Shown one piece after another: positions 1 to 7,580 of a stretch of DNA of 9,164 nucleotides; the stretch's first letter is position 1, and every line of letters begins with the position of its first letter. The notes beneath the pieces were generated by a model, which saw nothing but the letters and a program-made list of their open reading frames with translations, was not told the DNA's origin and did no database searches. This DNA is from Chloroflexia bacterium (GTDB lineage Bacteria > Chloroflexota > Chloroflexia > QHBQ01 > JADMIH01). The DNA lies in the NCBI GenBank assembly GCA_025927935.1, contig JAICKM010000234.1, forward strand, positions 1 through 9,164. The letters are read 5' to 3'. Made by a program: the position numbers and the translations under genes.

Positions 1-783
<783 letters not shown>

Positions 784-803
784 GTATATTCCTCCAGGGG
801 GAT

Positions 804-820
804 GTTTCCTCGACGGAAAC
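804..820 (-). other. small hairpin in the ftsH leader, just upstream of its ribosome binding site
   Basis: GTTTCC (804-809) and GGAAAC (815-820) form a perfect 6-bp inverted repeat with a 5-nt loop. It lies 8 nt upstream of the GGAGG Shine-Dalgarno (791-795) of ftsH, within the leader expected from the promoter at 905-934. It could stabilise the 5' end or affect translation. The stem is short and could arise by chance, and no T-run follows it, so it is not a terminator. Confidence 0.4.
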
Positions 821-904
821 GCAATCCGAACCGTCAGCGATATCTATGTGGGCGCAGCGCAAAAGGTACCGCACCACACGGGCACCACCGGCTGGCGTAA
901 ACTC

Positions 905-934
905 ATTATACCAAAGCGCACATCAGCCTGTCAA
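905..934 (-). promoter_or_regulatory. strong housekeeping promoter for ftsH
   Basis: On the minus strand a perfect -35 TTGACA (929-934) is followed by an 18-nt spacer and a perfect -10 TATAAT (905-910). Transcription should start near 898, giving a leader of about 115 nt before the ftsH ATG at 783. The promoter sits in the 261-nt gap between hpt and ftsH (784-1044), which otherwise holds no recognisable gene. Both hexamers match the sigma-70 class consensus exactly, which is rare in so GC-rich a sequence. It would let ftsH be transcribed independently of tilS-hpt. I see no CIRCE-type or other known operator beside it. Confidence 0.85.
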
Positions 935-1044
935 AAGTTTGCGCCGTTCCCCGGCTGCCCATGATTTCCGGCCTTGCATATAGATACGTAACGCCGGGCG
1001 ATCATGGATTGTGCCACTACCCAATTAGCTCATGCAGTTTTCGG

Positions 1045-1602
1045 TTATTCGCCGGGAGGCGCGGTATACGTCTCCGGTTTCAGGACTCCGACAAACGGCA
1101 CGTTGCGATAGCGTTGTTGAAAATCCAGGCCATAGCCGACGACAAACTCGTCGGGGATATCGAACCCGTGATAATCGATCTTCACATCCACGCGCCGCCG
1201 GGATGGCTTGTTCAGCAACGCGCAGATTTTGATGCTGGCCGGGCCGCGGTTGCGTAGATGCTCGACAATGTAATTGAGAGTCAGCCCGCTGTCGATGATA
1301 TCCTCGACGATCAGAACATCGCGGCCTTCGATGGCCGTGTCCAAGTCCTTGAGGATGCGCACCACCCCGCTGGTTTCGGTGGCGGCACCATAGGAGGAGA
1401 TCGCCATGAAATCCATTTCAAGCGGCAAATCGATCTGCCGGGCCAGATCGACGATAAACAGCAACGCGCCCCTGAGCACGCCGACCAGGAGCAGGTCCTT
1501 GCCCGCGTAGTCTGCCGTGATCTGCTGTCCCAGTTCACGGATCTTCGCCTGCACCTGGGCATCATCGATTAGCACTTTCTCAATCGTCGCGTCATACCAC
1601 AT
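1045..1602 (-). CDS. hpt: hypoxanthine phosphoribosyltransferase
   Basis: This 185-residue cytosolic enzyme transfers phosphoribose from PRPP to hypoxanthine (often also guanine) to make IMP (or GMP) in purine salvage. The length is normal for bacterial HPRT. Visible motifs are the LRGALLF loop (43-49), the SSYG segment of the flexible loop (69-72), the PRPP-binding motif [13 protein letters not shown] (96-108) with acidic E100/D101 and D104, Lys132 expected to contact the purine, and the family signature [11 protein letters not shown] (151-161) followed by [10 protein letters not shown]. The reading frame stays open far upstream, but that extension overlaps tilS in another frame and has no HPRT content. 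The ATG at 1602 fits the family N-terminus and has an AGGAGG at 1615-1620, with a rather long 12-nt spacing. It follows tilS after 59 nt with no clear promoter between, so the two are probably co-transcribed. No terminator is evident after it. Confidence 0.96.
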   Translation of the reverse strand: MWYDATIEKVLIDDAQVQAKIRELGQQITADYAGKDLLLVGVLRGALLFIVDLARQIDLPLEMDFMAISSYGAATETSGVVRILKDLDTAIEGRDVLIVEDIIDSGLTLNYIVEHLRNRGPASIKICALLNKPSRRRVDVKIDYHGFDIPDEFVVGYGLDFQQRYRNVPFVGVLKPETYTAPPGE

Positions 1603-1661
1603 GCGTCCAGCTTTCCTCCTATCTGTCCAAAGGCCAATAGCGCGATCCCCCGGATCACCGA

Positions 1662-3158
1662 TCATGCGGGCACGAAGGTAAAGGCGCGCACCCGGCGCGT
1701 GCCGGGGCCGACCGGACCCAGGTCCGCGCGGCGGCCACCCGGTCCCGGCACCCACAGGATCTCGCCGCCGGCTTGTGCCAGCAGCGCCAGCGAGTCGCGC
1801 ACCGGCTGTGGCACGCCGCCATCGACAAGCAGATCCTGGAGCTTGCGCCGGCCCCCAAGGCCCAGCGGGCGCAAGCGGTCGCCGGGCCGGCGGGTCCGCA
1901 AGACCAGCGGCCCGGCGATGTGCGCCAGGGCATCGACGTCGAATACCGCCGTCCATGGTCCGGCAGTAGGCGCATTCTCCGGCGCGTACTCCGCGATCCG
2001 CAAACGATAGCCCGCAAGCCAGATTTCGCCCGCGTCCGGCAGCGGGCAGACCTGGCCGGGCGCCAGTTGCGGCCACCGGCTATCGAGGGGCGCCCCCCCG
2101 GCCCCGACGACCAGGGCGCGATCACGCTCCCGCCGCACCGTCAGGCCCCCGGGCCACTGGAGGACGGCCCCTGTCCGCCCGTCCGCGCCCAGCAGCGCCA
2201 GCGCCTCCATGATATGCGATGCGTCCAGGCCCTGCAAGTTCCCGGCCACCAGGGCGGCGGCCCGGCGCAGCGCGCGCCGCTGCAACGCGCGGGGCAGCGC
2301 CGCCAACGGCGCCAGCCGGATGGCAACGCAGCCGGCCTCCACAGCCGCCACGTCGGGCCAGCAGCGATCCAGGTCCGCTTCCAGCAGCGCGTCTTCGTCG
2401 GCAAAGATGGCCGCGCTGGTATGGAGCCGGGTCCGCAAGCCGGGGTACTCGCGCTCCAGTAGCGGGATCAGGATGTGGCGCAGGTAGTTGCGCCGGTAAG
2501 CCGGATCGGCGTTGCTGGCGTCTTCGCGGGGCGTTAGCCCCTCGCTGGCGCAATAAGCGGTGATCTCGCTCCGCCAGGTGTTTAACAACGGGCGCAACAA
2601 CCAGGGCGTGGCGCGGGCAACCGGCACACCAAGCGCGGAGGCCAGCGTGGTCGCATCCTCCGGCAGCGGCAGCGGCGCCCAGGGCGCCATCCCGGCCAGG
2701 CCCGCCGGTCCCGCGCCGCGCAGCCAGTGGGCCACCACCGTCTCCACCTGGTCGTCGGCGTTATGCCCGACGGCCACGGCGTCCGCCCCGATAGTCGCGG
2801 CGACGCCGGCCAGGAAGGTGTAGCGCACCCGCCGGGCGGCGTCTTCCAGCGACCACCCGCCCTGGGCAGCATAAGCAGCCACATCGGCCCGGCACACGGT
2901 GCATGGCACATCCCAGGCCGCGCACGTCTTCGCGACAAACTCGGCATCGGCGGCGCCGGCATCCGGGCGCAAACCGTGGTCGAGATGCGCGACATGGAGT
3001 TGCAACCCGGCCTCCGGCGCCAAGCGCACCAACCCATGCAGCAGGGCCAGGGAGTCGGAACCGCCGGACACACCGGCCACCAGCGGCCCGGCCCCTGCCA
3101 CTTGCGCGGTGCGCGCCGTCTGCCAGAACGCACTCAGCGTCGCCAGGAGCGTACTCAT
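1662..3158 (-). CDS. tilS: tRNA(Ile)-lysidine synthase
   Basis: TilS uses ATP and lysine to convert C34 of the tRNA(Ile) CAU anticodon to lysidine, so that the tRNA reads AUA and is charged with isoleucine; it is normally essential. The 498-residue product has the N-type PP-loop SGGSDS (31-36), [11 protein letters not shown] (56-66), EDAARRVRY (105-113), [10 protein letters not shown] (131-140), LLRPLL (187-192) and the [12 protein letters not shown] segment (224-235). A middle substrate-binding domain follows, then a TilS C-terminal domain around [14 protein letters not shown] (423-436). The C-terminal tail, from about 466, is Gly/Pro/Arg-rich. Upstream in-frame codons exist as far as 3245, but the ATG at 3158 matches the family start, and the TATAAT at 3168-3173 lies inside the longer version. 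GAGG is only 2 nt from the ATG, so the Shine-Dalgarno is poor and near-leaderless initiation is likely. hpt follows after 59 nt. Confidence 0.95.
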   Translation of the reverse strand: MSTLLATLSAFWQTARTAQVAGAGPLVAGVSGGSDSLALLHGLVRLAPEAGLQLHVAHLDHGLRPDAGAADAEFVAKTCAAWDVPCTVCRADVAAYAAQGGWSLEDAARRVRYTFLAGVAATIGADAVAVGHNADDQVETVVAHWLRGAGPAGLAGMAPWAPLPLPEDATTLASALGVPVARATPWLLRPLLNTWRSEITAYCASEGLTPREDASNADPAYRRNYLRHILIPLLEREYPGLRTRLHTSAAIFADEDALLEADLDRCWPDVAAVEAGCVAIRLAPLAALPRALQRRALRRAAALVAGNLQGLDASHIMEALALLGADGRTGAVLQWPGGLTVRRERDRALVVGAGGAPLDSRWPQLAPGQVCPLPDAGEIWLAGYRLRIAEYAPENAPTAGPWTAVFDVDALAHIAGPLVLRTRRPGDRLRPLGLGGRRKLQDLLVDGGVPQPVRDSLALLAQAGGEILWVPGPGGRRADLGPVGPGTRRVRAFTFVPA

Positions 3159-3167
3159 TACCTCTTC

Positions 3168-3176
3168 ATTATAACA
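3168..3176 (-). promoter_or_regulatory. extended -10 promoter of tilS-hpt, giving a near-leaderless mRNA
   Basis: The minus strand reads TGTTATAAT, a perfect TATAAT (3168-3173) with the extended TG one base upstream. No good -35 is visible at 16-19 nt, which is tolerated by extended -10 promoters. The nine bases between TATAAT and the tilS ATG (3158) place the expected start of transcription at about 3160-3162, leaving a leader of only a few nucleotides. The location in the gap after a strong hairpin supports it as a real promoter. Confidence 0.7.
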
Positions 3177-3245
3177 GACGGAACTGCCGGCAAAGTGGCG
3201 AAGGCGCACCGGCAGGTGGTGACGCGGGGTAGGGCCGGCGCGCAA

Positions 3246-3288
3246 CAGGCCCCCGCCGCCGGGTGAGATATCCGGCGGCGGGGGCCTG
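3246..3288 (-). terminator. 17-bp perfect GC-rich hairpin between the SPFH gene and tilS
   Basis: Positions 3246-3262 and 3272-3288 are exact reverse complements (17 bp, nearly all G/C) around a 9-nt loop. The hairpin starts about 27 nt past the SPFH stop codon (3315-3317) on the minus strand and ends before the tilS promoter. Only two T residues follow it on the minus strand, so it lacks a classic U-tract. It is most likely a terminator or 3'-end stabiliser for the SPFH transcript. The alternative is a processing or protein-binding site. Confidence 0.65.
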
Positions 3289-3314
3289 GCTGTAACCGCA
3301 GATGCAAGAATGCT

Positions 3315-4562
3315 CTATTGCTGGTCGATATTTTGCAGGCTGGGCGCGATGATGCCGGAGTTACCTACGCCACCGCCTGCCCCCGGCCCAAGACTACGAT
3401 CAGCCGGGCGCGGCGCATTGAGCGGCGGCGGGGGCGGCTCACTCCCCAGATACCCGCGCAGATCGGGGTTGGCTTGCCCGGCATTGGGATCGCCCGGCCC
3501 GACCACGGCCGCCTGTTGCGGCGGCGGCATCTCGCTGATGCGACCCATCATATCGGTCGTGAACATGACACGCGGCTGCTGCGATTTGGCGAGGTCGCGC
3601 ATCACCTCCACCTGGCGCCAGCTTAGCAGCTGCGCGGGAGTCAGATGGAGAATATCGGCGATGCGCTGGTAGTTCTCGGCTTCCTTCGCCCGAACGCGAC
3701 CTTCCCGCTCGGCCCGCGACTCGGCATGCAGGTTCGCCAGAGTCATTTCATTGAGCATCATGTCTTTGAACGCCACGTCGATGATCTGCACGCCCCAGCG
3801 CTGCGTGCGTTCGCCCAGGTGTTCGCGCACGCGCTCGCCCAACACTTCCTGCCAGTTGACGTTGCCGATAATATCGTCGGCCACCCCGACCTTGGAGAAG
3901 ACCTGCTGGAGGGCAGCAACCGCTTCGCGCTTGGTGGCCTCCTGCCAATCATGGACCACATACTTGGCGCGATAGGCCGCATGGGAAATGTCGAGTTGCT
4001 CGGTGGTGCGTCCCAACACCCGATTGAGGAACGTGGTGCTGCGAGTCACCAGGCGCGTGGTCGGGGCGATGCGCGTGCGGCGTTGGGCTTGCGCGCGAGC
4101 GCCCGGCTCCAGGGTGTCGATGCCGAGTCCGGCGCGGCTCTGGACCTGCACGCCGGCCACCGCCGGGACGAGCCGGCCACCCGGTCGCGACACGTAAGTG
4201 GGACTACCGAGCGGTGCCGGCGCCGTGCCCACAATGTGCGGCGGGGGCGGCGCGCCAGGCGTGCGATTCGCGTGCTCGATCTGATAGTAAATGACGGCGG
4301 AGATGGTCAGCGGCGCGCCGCCTTTCAGCACCAGTTTCTGCGACGGCGTTTCCCACTCGAAGATCTGCAACGGTAGCTCATCGACCACGCGCTCCCACGG
4401 CCAGAGGATATAGCGCCCGGCGGTCAGCACCCGCGCAAAGCGGCCCCAGGCTTCGACAATGCCAATTTTGCCTTCATGCTGGATTTTAATGCTCCGCACG
4501 CCCATGACCAGGATGGCGGCCACGATGCCGATCATCACCAGCGCAAAAATCACATTGCCCAC
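3315..4562 (-). CDS. SPFH/band-7 (stomatin/HflK-C-like) membrane protein with an internal insertion
   Basis: The 415-residue product begins with one membrane anchor (about residues 3-22), followed by an SPFH core: KIGIVEAWGRFARVLTAGRY (32-51) and PLTISAVIYYQI (84-95), resuming at AAYRAKYVVHDWQEATKREA (195-214), then VLGERVREHLGERTQRWGVQI with IIDVAFKDMMLN, typical of the end of the domain. A charged coiled-coil stretch follows (about 275-300), then a Pro/Gly/Asn-rich, probably disordered tail (about 344-415). A low-complexity Pro/Arg/Thr-rich segment (about 101-190) interrupts the core. Such proteins form oligomeric rings that organise membranes and often control membrane proteases. The start is taken as GTG at 4562 because GAGGAGG (4571-4577) lies 8 nt upstream and the anchor begins directly after it. 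The ATG at 4679 lies upstream of the TATAAT element and cannot be used from that promoter. The subfamily (stomatin, slipin or HflK/C) is uncertain. Confidence 0.85.
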   Translation of the reverse strand: MGNVIFALVMIGIVAAILVMGVRSIKIQHEGKIGIVEAWGRFARVLTAGRYILWPWERVVDELPLQIFEWETPSQKLVLKGGAPLTISAVIYYQIEHANRTPGAPPPPHIVGTAPAPLGSPTYVSRPGGRLVPAVAGVQVQSRAGLGIDTLEPGARAQAQRRTRIAPTTRLVTRSTTFLNRVLGRTTEQLDISHAAYRAKYVVHDWQEATKREAVAALQQVFSKVGVADDIIGNVNWQEVLGERVREHLGERTQRWGVQIIDVAFKDMMLNEMTLANLHAESRAEREGRVRAKEAENYQRIADILHLTPAQLLSWRQVEVMRDLAKSQQPRVMFTTDMMGRISEMPPPQQAAVVGPGDPNAGQANPDLRGYLGSEPPPPPLNAPRPADRSLGPGAGGGVGNSGIIAPSLQNIDQQ

Positions 4563-4582
4563 CGCGGATTCCTCCTCAACGA

Positions 4583-4597
4583 CGGCCTGCAGGGCCG
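4583..4597 (-). other. short hairpin in the SPFH gene leader
   Basis: CGGCC (4583-4587) and GGCCG (4593-4597) form a 5-bp stem with a 5-nt loop in the leader of the SPFH mRNA, 5 nt upstream of the GAGGAGG ribosome binding site (4571-4577). The placement resembles the hairpin ahead of the ftsH ribosome binding site. It is short enough to be chance in GC-rich DNA. Confidence 0.25.
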
Positions 4598-4613
4598 CGG
4601 ATCTCATCTCGAT

Positions 4614-4658
4614 GTTGACACTGCGCGTTTGCAGACCATTATACTTGATTATGTCAAC
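4614..4658. repeat. inverted repeat around the divergent promoter core
   Basis: GTTGACA (4614-4620) and its exact reverse complement TGTCAAC (4652-4658) flank a 31-nt centre that contains both the minus-strand TATAAT (4638-4643) and the overlapping plus-strand TATACT (4640-4645). Each arm contains a TTGACA hexamer pointing inward. The pair may be part of a promoter, a two-half-site operator, or chance. The arms are too far apart for an ordinary dimer site without looping. Confidence 0.35.
4615..4645 (+). promoter_or_regulatory. possible plus-strand promoter towards the histidine kinase
   Basis: TTGACA (4615-4620) is followed by a 19-nt spacer and TATACT (4640-4645). The hexamers are good, but the spacer is longer than the optimum of 17. 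It overlaps the -10 of the opposing SPFH promoter, so the two would compete. A better-placed kinase promoter lies downstream at 4690-4718. Confidence 0.35.
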
Positions 4659-4667
4659 GCCATGCAA
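4638..4667 (-). promoter_or_regulatory. promoter of the SPFH gene
   Basis: A perfect -10 TATAAT (4638-4643) on the minus strand has a partial -35 TTGCAT (4662-4667) at 18 nt. A perfect TTGACA (4652-4657) is also present but only 8 nt away, too close to serve as its -35. The start of transcription would be near 4631, giving a leader of about 70 nt to the GTG at 4562. The element lies within the longest open reading frame of the SPFH gene, and this helps exclude the upstream ATG at 4679 as the start. Confidence 0.6.
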
Positions 4668-4689
4668 TATCCCTGCCACGATTCGTGCG

Positions 4690-4718
4690 TTGCAGGCGCG
4701 TGGCGCTTGTGCTATAGT
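4690..4718 (+). promoter_or_regulatory. promoter of the sensor histidine kinase gene
   Basis: TTGCAG (4690-4695), a 17-nt spacer and TATAGT (4713-4718), with a TG one base upstream of the -10 (4710-4711), make a good sigma-70 class promoter with an extended -10. Transcription should begin near 4725, giving a leader of about 53 nt to the GTG at 4778. It points away from the SPFH promoter, so the two genes are divergently transcribed. Confidence 0.65.
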
Positions 4719-4777
4719 GCTCGCGCAGTAACCGCGGCGCAGCCCACGCGGGCACCAGGACCGGGACGGAGGCAGGT

Positions 4778-7558
4778 GTGAGCGAGATAGGGAGCCTAGA
4801 GCCGAAGATCGAACAGGAGCTGGCCCAGCGGAACCGCGCCCTCCGCGCGCTAAATGACCTGGCGGCCCGGCTGCTGCGTATGAACACCGTCCTCGCCGTC
4901 TATGAGGCGGCGCTGGACGGCATCCTGACCATCGTCGGCAGCGACCGGGGCGCGATTGCCCTCACCGACGACGCCAATCGCGTGTTCCACTTGGTCGCGC
5001 ACCGGGGCTACACGGCCGGCACGCTGAACATGACCGACGGGCTGCCCTATGACACGCCCGCCGCCCACAACCAGGCGCGGGAAACCCGTGAGATCGTCAT
5101 CATCCACCCCGACGCCGCGGGCCTGCTAGGGCAAGCCGTCCTGATCGAGCAGCGCGTCCAGACGGCCGTGCTGCTGCCGCTGCTCCGCGGCGAACAGGTG
5201 ATCGGCGTCCTCTCCTACCTGCTGGACGAACACCGCGAAGCTACGCCCAACGAGCGCGAACTGTTGCGCACGGCGGCCACCTATGCCGGCGCCGCGCTGG
5301 AGCGGGCGGCGCTCTACGAATCCGCCGAGGCCGAGCGGGCGCGTCTAGCCTATATCCTCGAAGAACTGCCCATCGGCGTTTTTATCGCCGAAGGCGACAC
5401 CAACGGCGAGAACTTTCACTGGACTCTGATTAATCGCGCGGGGCAGCAGCAATTCGGCGGGGCCACTGCCACGCCCGGCGTCGTCAGCGAAACGTTCACC
5501 GTCATGCACCCCGACGGGCGGCCTTACGCGGAAGAGGAGTTGCCCTTGCAGTACGCCGTGCGTACCGGCCAGGACGTGCCGGAGCAGGAAATCCTCTTCC
5601 GCTTCCACAACGGCGAGGAGCGCATGATCCTTTCCACGATCCGGCTGCTGCGCGAACAGGGATCGACCCGGCAGGCCATCGCCCTCTCACAGGACATTAC
5701 CGAGCGCACGCGGCTGGAGAACCAGGTGCGCCGTCACGCCGAAAGCTTGCAGGCGGAGTACGAGCGGCTGGCAACCCTGATCGATAACGTGCAGATCGCC
5801 CTTGCCATGACCGACGCGGCGGGCCACTTCACCCTGATCAACGACGCCTGGGAACAGATCACCGGCTACGGGCGCGGCCAGGTGCTGGGCCGGCGCCTGG
5901 AGGACTTTGCCGAACGCGACCTGGTGGCCCGTGTCGGCCCCGTGCTCAAGCGGGTGCTGACCAGCGGCGGGTACTTTGTCGTCCGCGAGTTCTTCTACCA
6001 ATCGGCCCGGCAACCGCAAGGCCGCTATATCGATCTCTCGCTCTTACCGATCCGCGGCGGCGAGGGCACGATCACCGGGGCGCTGGGCGCGGCGGTCGAT
6101 GTCACCGAGAAGGTCCACGCGCGCCAACAACTGGAGGCCCAGCGCGCGCTGTTCGAGACCATGATCGCCGTGGCGCCGGTCGGCATCGCGGTGTTTGACC
6201 GTGAGATGTGTTTCGTGAACCTCAACAGCGAATATGCACGCATGGCCCGCATTGACCTTACTCTGGCACGGGGTCAGACCCTCTACGATCTCGTGCCCAT
6301 GGCGCGCGAACGCGAGGCCCTCCACCGCCGGGTACTGTTGGGGGAGGCCATTGACCTGGAAAACGTGCGCTTCGTCCATCAAGACGGCCAGGTGCGCTTC
6401 TATGACTTTCGCTACCGCCCGATGTACGATGCCCACGGCACAATCAGCGGGATGTTGAGCACGGCCACCGATGTGACCGAGAAGGTCCATGTACGCGAAG
6501 AAGTGGAAGATCAGCGCGCCCTGCTCGAAACCATCCTCGAAGGCAGCCCTATCGGGCTGGCCTTTTACGACCGCGATTTGCGCTTCCTGAGCTGCAACGC
6601 CGCGTGGGGGCGTATGAGCGGCGTCGACCACACGGCAGTGCGCGGGCGCCGCCTCTACGATATCATACCCAGCGCGGCGGGCCGCGACCCGATCCATCAG
6701 CGCGTGCTGGCCGGCGAGTCCATCGACCTGGACAACCTGGCCTACCTGCCTGTTGGGCGCGATACCCCGCGCTACTGCGATCTGCACCTCCGCCCGGTGC
6801 CGGACGCCGACGGGGAGATCACCGGCATGTTGAGCGCCGTCGTCGATGTGACGACGCGCTACGAACTGGACGAACAGAAGGACACCTTCCTCGCCCTCGC
6901 ATCCCACGAACTGAAAACACCGATCACCACGATCAAGGGCTATGCCCAGACCGGCCTGCGCGTCGTCACGAAGGCGGGCGACGAGCGGCTGATCCATAAC
7001 CTGCGCATCATCAACGAGCAATCGGATCGCCTGACCCGCCTGATCAACGAATTGCTTGACGTTACACGCATGCAGAGCGGCGCGCTCACCCTGGTCCGCG
7101 AACGGCTCGATTACACGGAGTTGGTCGGCGAGGTAGCGAACAGCATGGAATTGGTGGCGCTCGGCATGACCTTCGCCTGCCTGCTGCCCCCCGCACCGGT
7201 CATCATCGACGGGGATCGTCACCGGCTTGAACAGGTGCTGATCAACCTGATGCAAAACGCCGTCAAATATTCGGGCATCAGCCGCCGCGTGGAGATCACC
7301 GTCACGACCGATGACGCAGAGGTGACGACGGCGGTGCGCGACTTCGGCGTGGGCATCCCGCCGGAGCAGCAGCAGCATGTCTTTGATCGCTTCTTCCGCG
7401 CCAGCAACGTCCGCGACCGGCAGAGCGGCCTCGGCCTGGGCCTGTTCATCGCCTCGACCATCGTGACCCGCCACGGCGGGCGCATGTGGCTCGAATCCAT
7501 CCAGGGCGCGGGCACCACCTTCTACTTCACCCTGCCGCTGCCCGCCGCCGCAGGGTAA
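4778..7558 (+). CDS. soluble GAF/multi-PAS sensor histidine kinase
   Basis: The 926-residue protein is a two-component sensor that autophosphorylates on a histidine in response to a signal sensed by its N-terminal domains. Order: a short coiled coil (about 8-28), a GAF domain (about 30-180), and four PAS domains ending at the conserved D-[IV]-T segments at residues 306, 441, 565 and 690, joined by helical linkers. Then come a HisKA domain with the H-box SHELKTPITTIKGY (phospho-acceptor His710) and an HATPase_c domain with N-box INLMQNAVKY (Asn827), G1 DFGVGIP (855-861), F-box FDRFF (869-873) and G2 GLGLGLF (884-890). No membrane segment or receiver domain is seen, so it should be cytosolic and act on a separate regulator. 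GAF, PAS1 and PAS2 have no cysteine, which argues against bilin or LOV-type flavin binding there; the ligand is unknown. The GTG start has GGAGG at 4768-4772, 5 nt upstream. No response regulator gene is visible. Confidence 0.95.
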   Translation: MSEIGSLEPKIEQELAQRNRALRALNDLAARLLRMNTVLAVYEAALDGILTIVGSDRGAIALTDDANRVFHLVAHRGYTAGTLNMTDGLPYDTPAAHNQARETREIVIIHPDAAGLLGQAVLIEQRVQTAVLLPLLRGEQVIGVLSYLLDEHREATPNERELLRTAATYAGAALERAALYESAEAERARLAYILEELPIGVFIAEGDTNGENFHWTLINRAGQQQFGGATATPGVVSETFTVMHPDGRPYAEEELPLQYAVRTGQDVPEQEILFRFHNGEERMILSTIRLLREQGSTRQAIALSQDITERTRLENQVRRHAESLQAEYERLATLIDNVQIALAMTDAAGHFTLINDAWEQITGYGRGQVLGRRLEDFAERDLVARVGPVLKRVLTSGGYFVVREFFYQSARQPQGRYIDLSLLPIRGGEGTITGALGAAVDVTEKVHARQQLEAQRALFETMIAVAPVGIAVFDREMCFVNLNSEYARMARIDLTLARGQTLYDLVPMAREREALHRRVLLGEAIDLENVRFVHQDGQVRFYDFRYRPMYDAHGTISGMLSTATDVTEKVHVREEVEDQRALLETILEGSPIGLAFYDRDLRFLSCNAAWGRMSGVDHTAVRGRRLYDIIPSAAGRDPIHQRVLAGESIDLDNLAYLPVGRDTPRYCDLHLRPVPDADGEITGMLSAVVDVTTRYELDEQKDTFLALASHELKTPITTIKGYAQTGLRVVTKAGDERLIHNLRIINEQSDRLTRLINELLDVTRMQSGALTLVRERLDYTELVGEVANSMELVALGMTFACLLPPAPVIIDGDRHRLEQVLINLMQNAVKYSGISRRVEITVTTDDAEVTTAVRDFGVGIPPEQQQHVFDRFFRASNVRDRQSGLGLGLFIASTIVTRHGGRMWLESIQGAGTTFYFTLPLPAAAG
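6140..6880 (+). repeat. tandemly duplicated PAS-plus-linker units inside the kinase gene
   Basis: Two consecutive units of about 124-125 codons start with QRALFETM (residue 455) and QRALLETI (residue 579). They share a common course: a QRAL-ET start, a GIAVFDRE or GLAFYDRD strand, LYD[LI][VI]P, a VL-GE-IDL-N segment, YRPM or LRPV, G-I-GMLS and DVT. The linker preceding the second unit repeats the one preceding the first (DVTEKVH in both, DNA spacing 372 nt). PAS2 upstream is a more distant relative that ends in the same linker. This points to internal duplication followed by divergence. The similarity is read by eye and not scored. Confidence 0.6.
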
Positions 7559-7580
7559 GCGGGGCCGGCTACTTCCCCGC
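7559..7580. terminator. weak hairpin between the convergent kinase and ATPase genes
   Basis: GCGGGG (7559-7564) and CCCCGC (7575-7580) form a 6-bp inverted repeat with a 10-nt loop. It starts right after the kinase stop codon and covers the stop codon of the opposing gene (7569-7571). It could end transcription in both directions, but there is no T-run on either strand and the stem is short. Confidence 0.25.

Noticed and set aside
1644..1656. Small inverted repeat GATCC-CCC-GGATC between tilS and hpt
   Set aside because: A 5-bp stem with a 3-nt loop and no T-run is too weak to call a terminator or attenuator in GC-rich DNA.
1603..2076. In-frame 158-codon extension upstream of hpt
   Set aside because: It overlaps tilS in a different frame, is a low-complexity Ala/Arg/Gly/Pro translation and has no HPRT content. 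The ATG at 1602 has a ribosome binding site and gives the normal family length.
1773..2462. Plus-strand open frame of 229 codons opposite tilS
   Set aside because: The composition is Gln/Arg/Pro/Gly-rich with no motif, and the opposite strand encodes the TilS C-terminal half.
3421..3440. G-rich tract suggesting a quadruplex or repeat
   Set aside because: It encodes the Pro-rich tail of the SPFH protein, and proline codons on the opposite strand explain it.
4652..4657. Perfect TTGACA as the -35 of the SPFH promoter
   Set aside because: It is only 8 nt from the TATAAT, which is too close for a sigma-70 class promoter. TTGCAT at 18 nt is the better fit.
6044..7474. Long open frame (476 codons) on the minus strand opposite the kinase gene
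   Set aside because: It is antisense to a gene with complete, well-ordered kinase motifs. Its composition is rich in His, Ala, Arg and Val with no recognisable domain, as expected for the complement of GC-rich codons.
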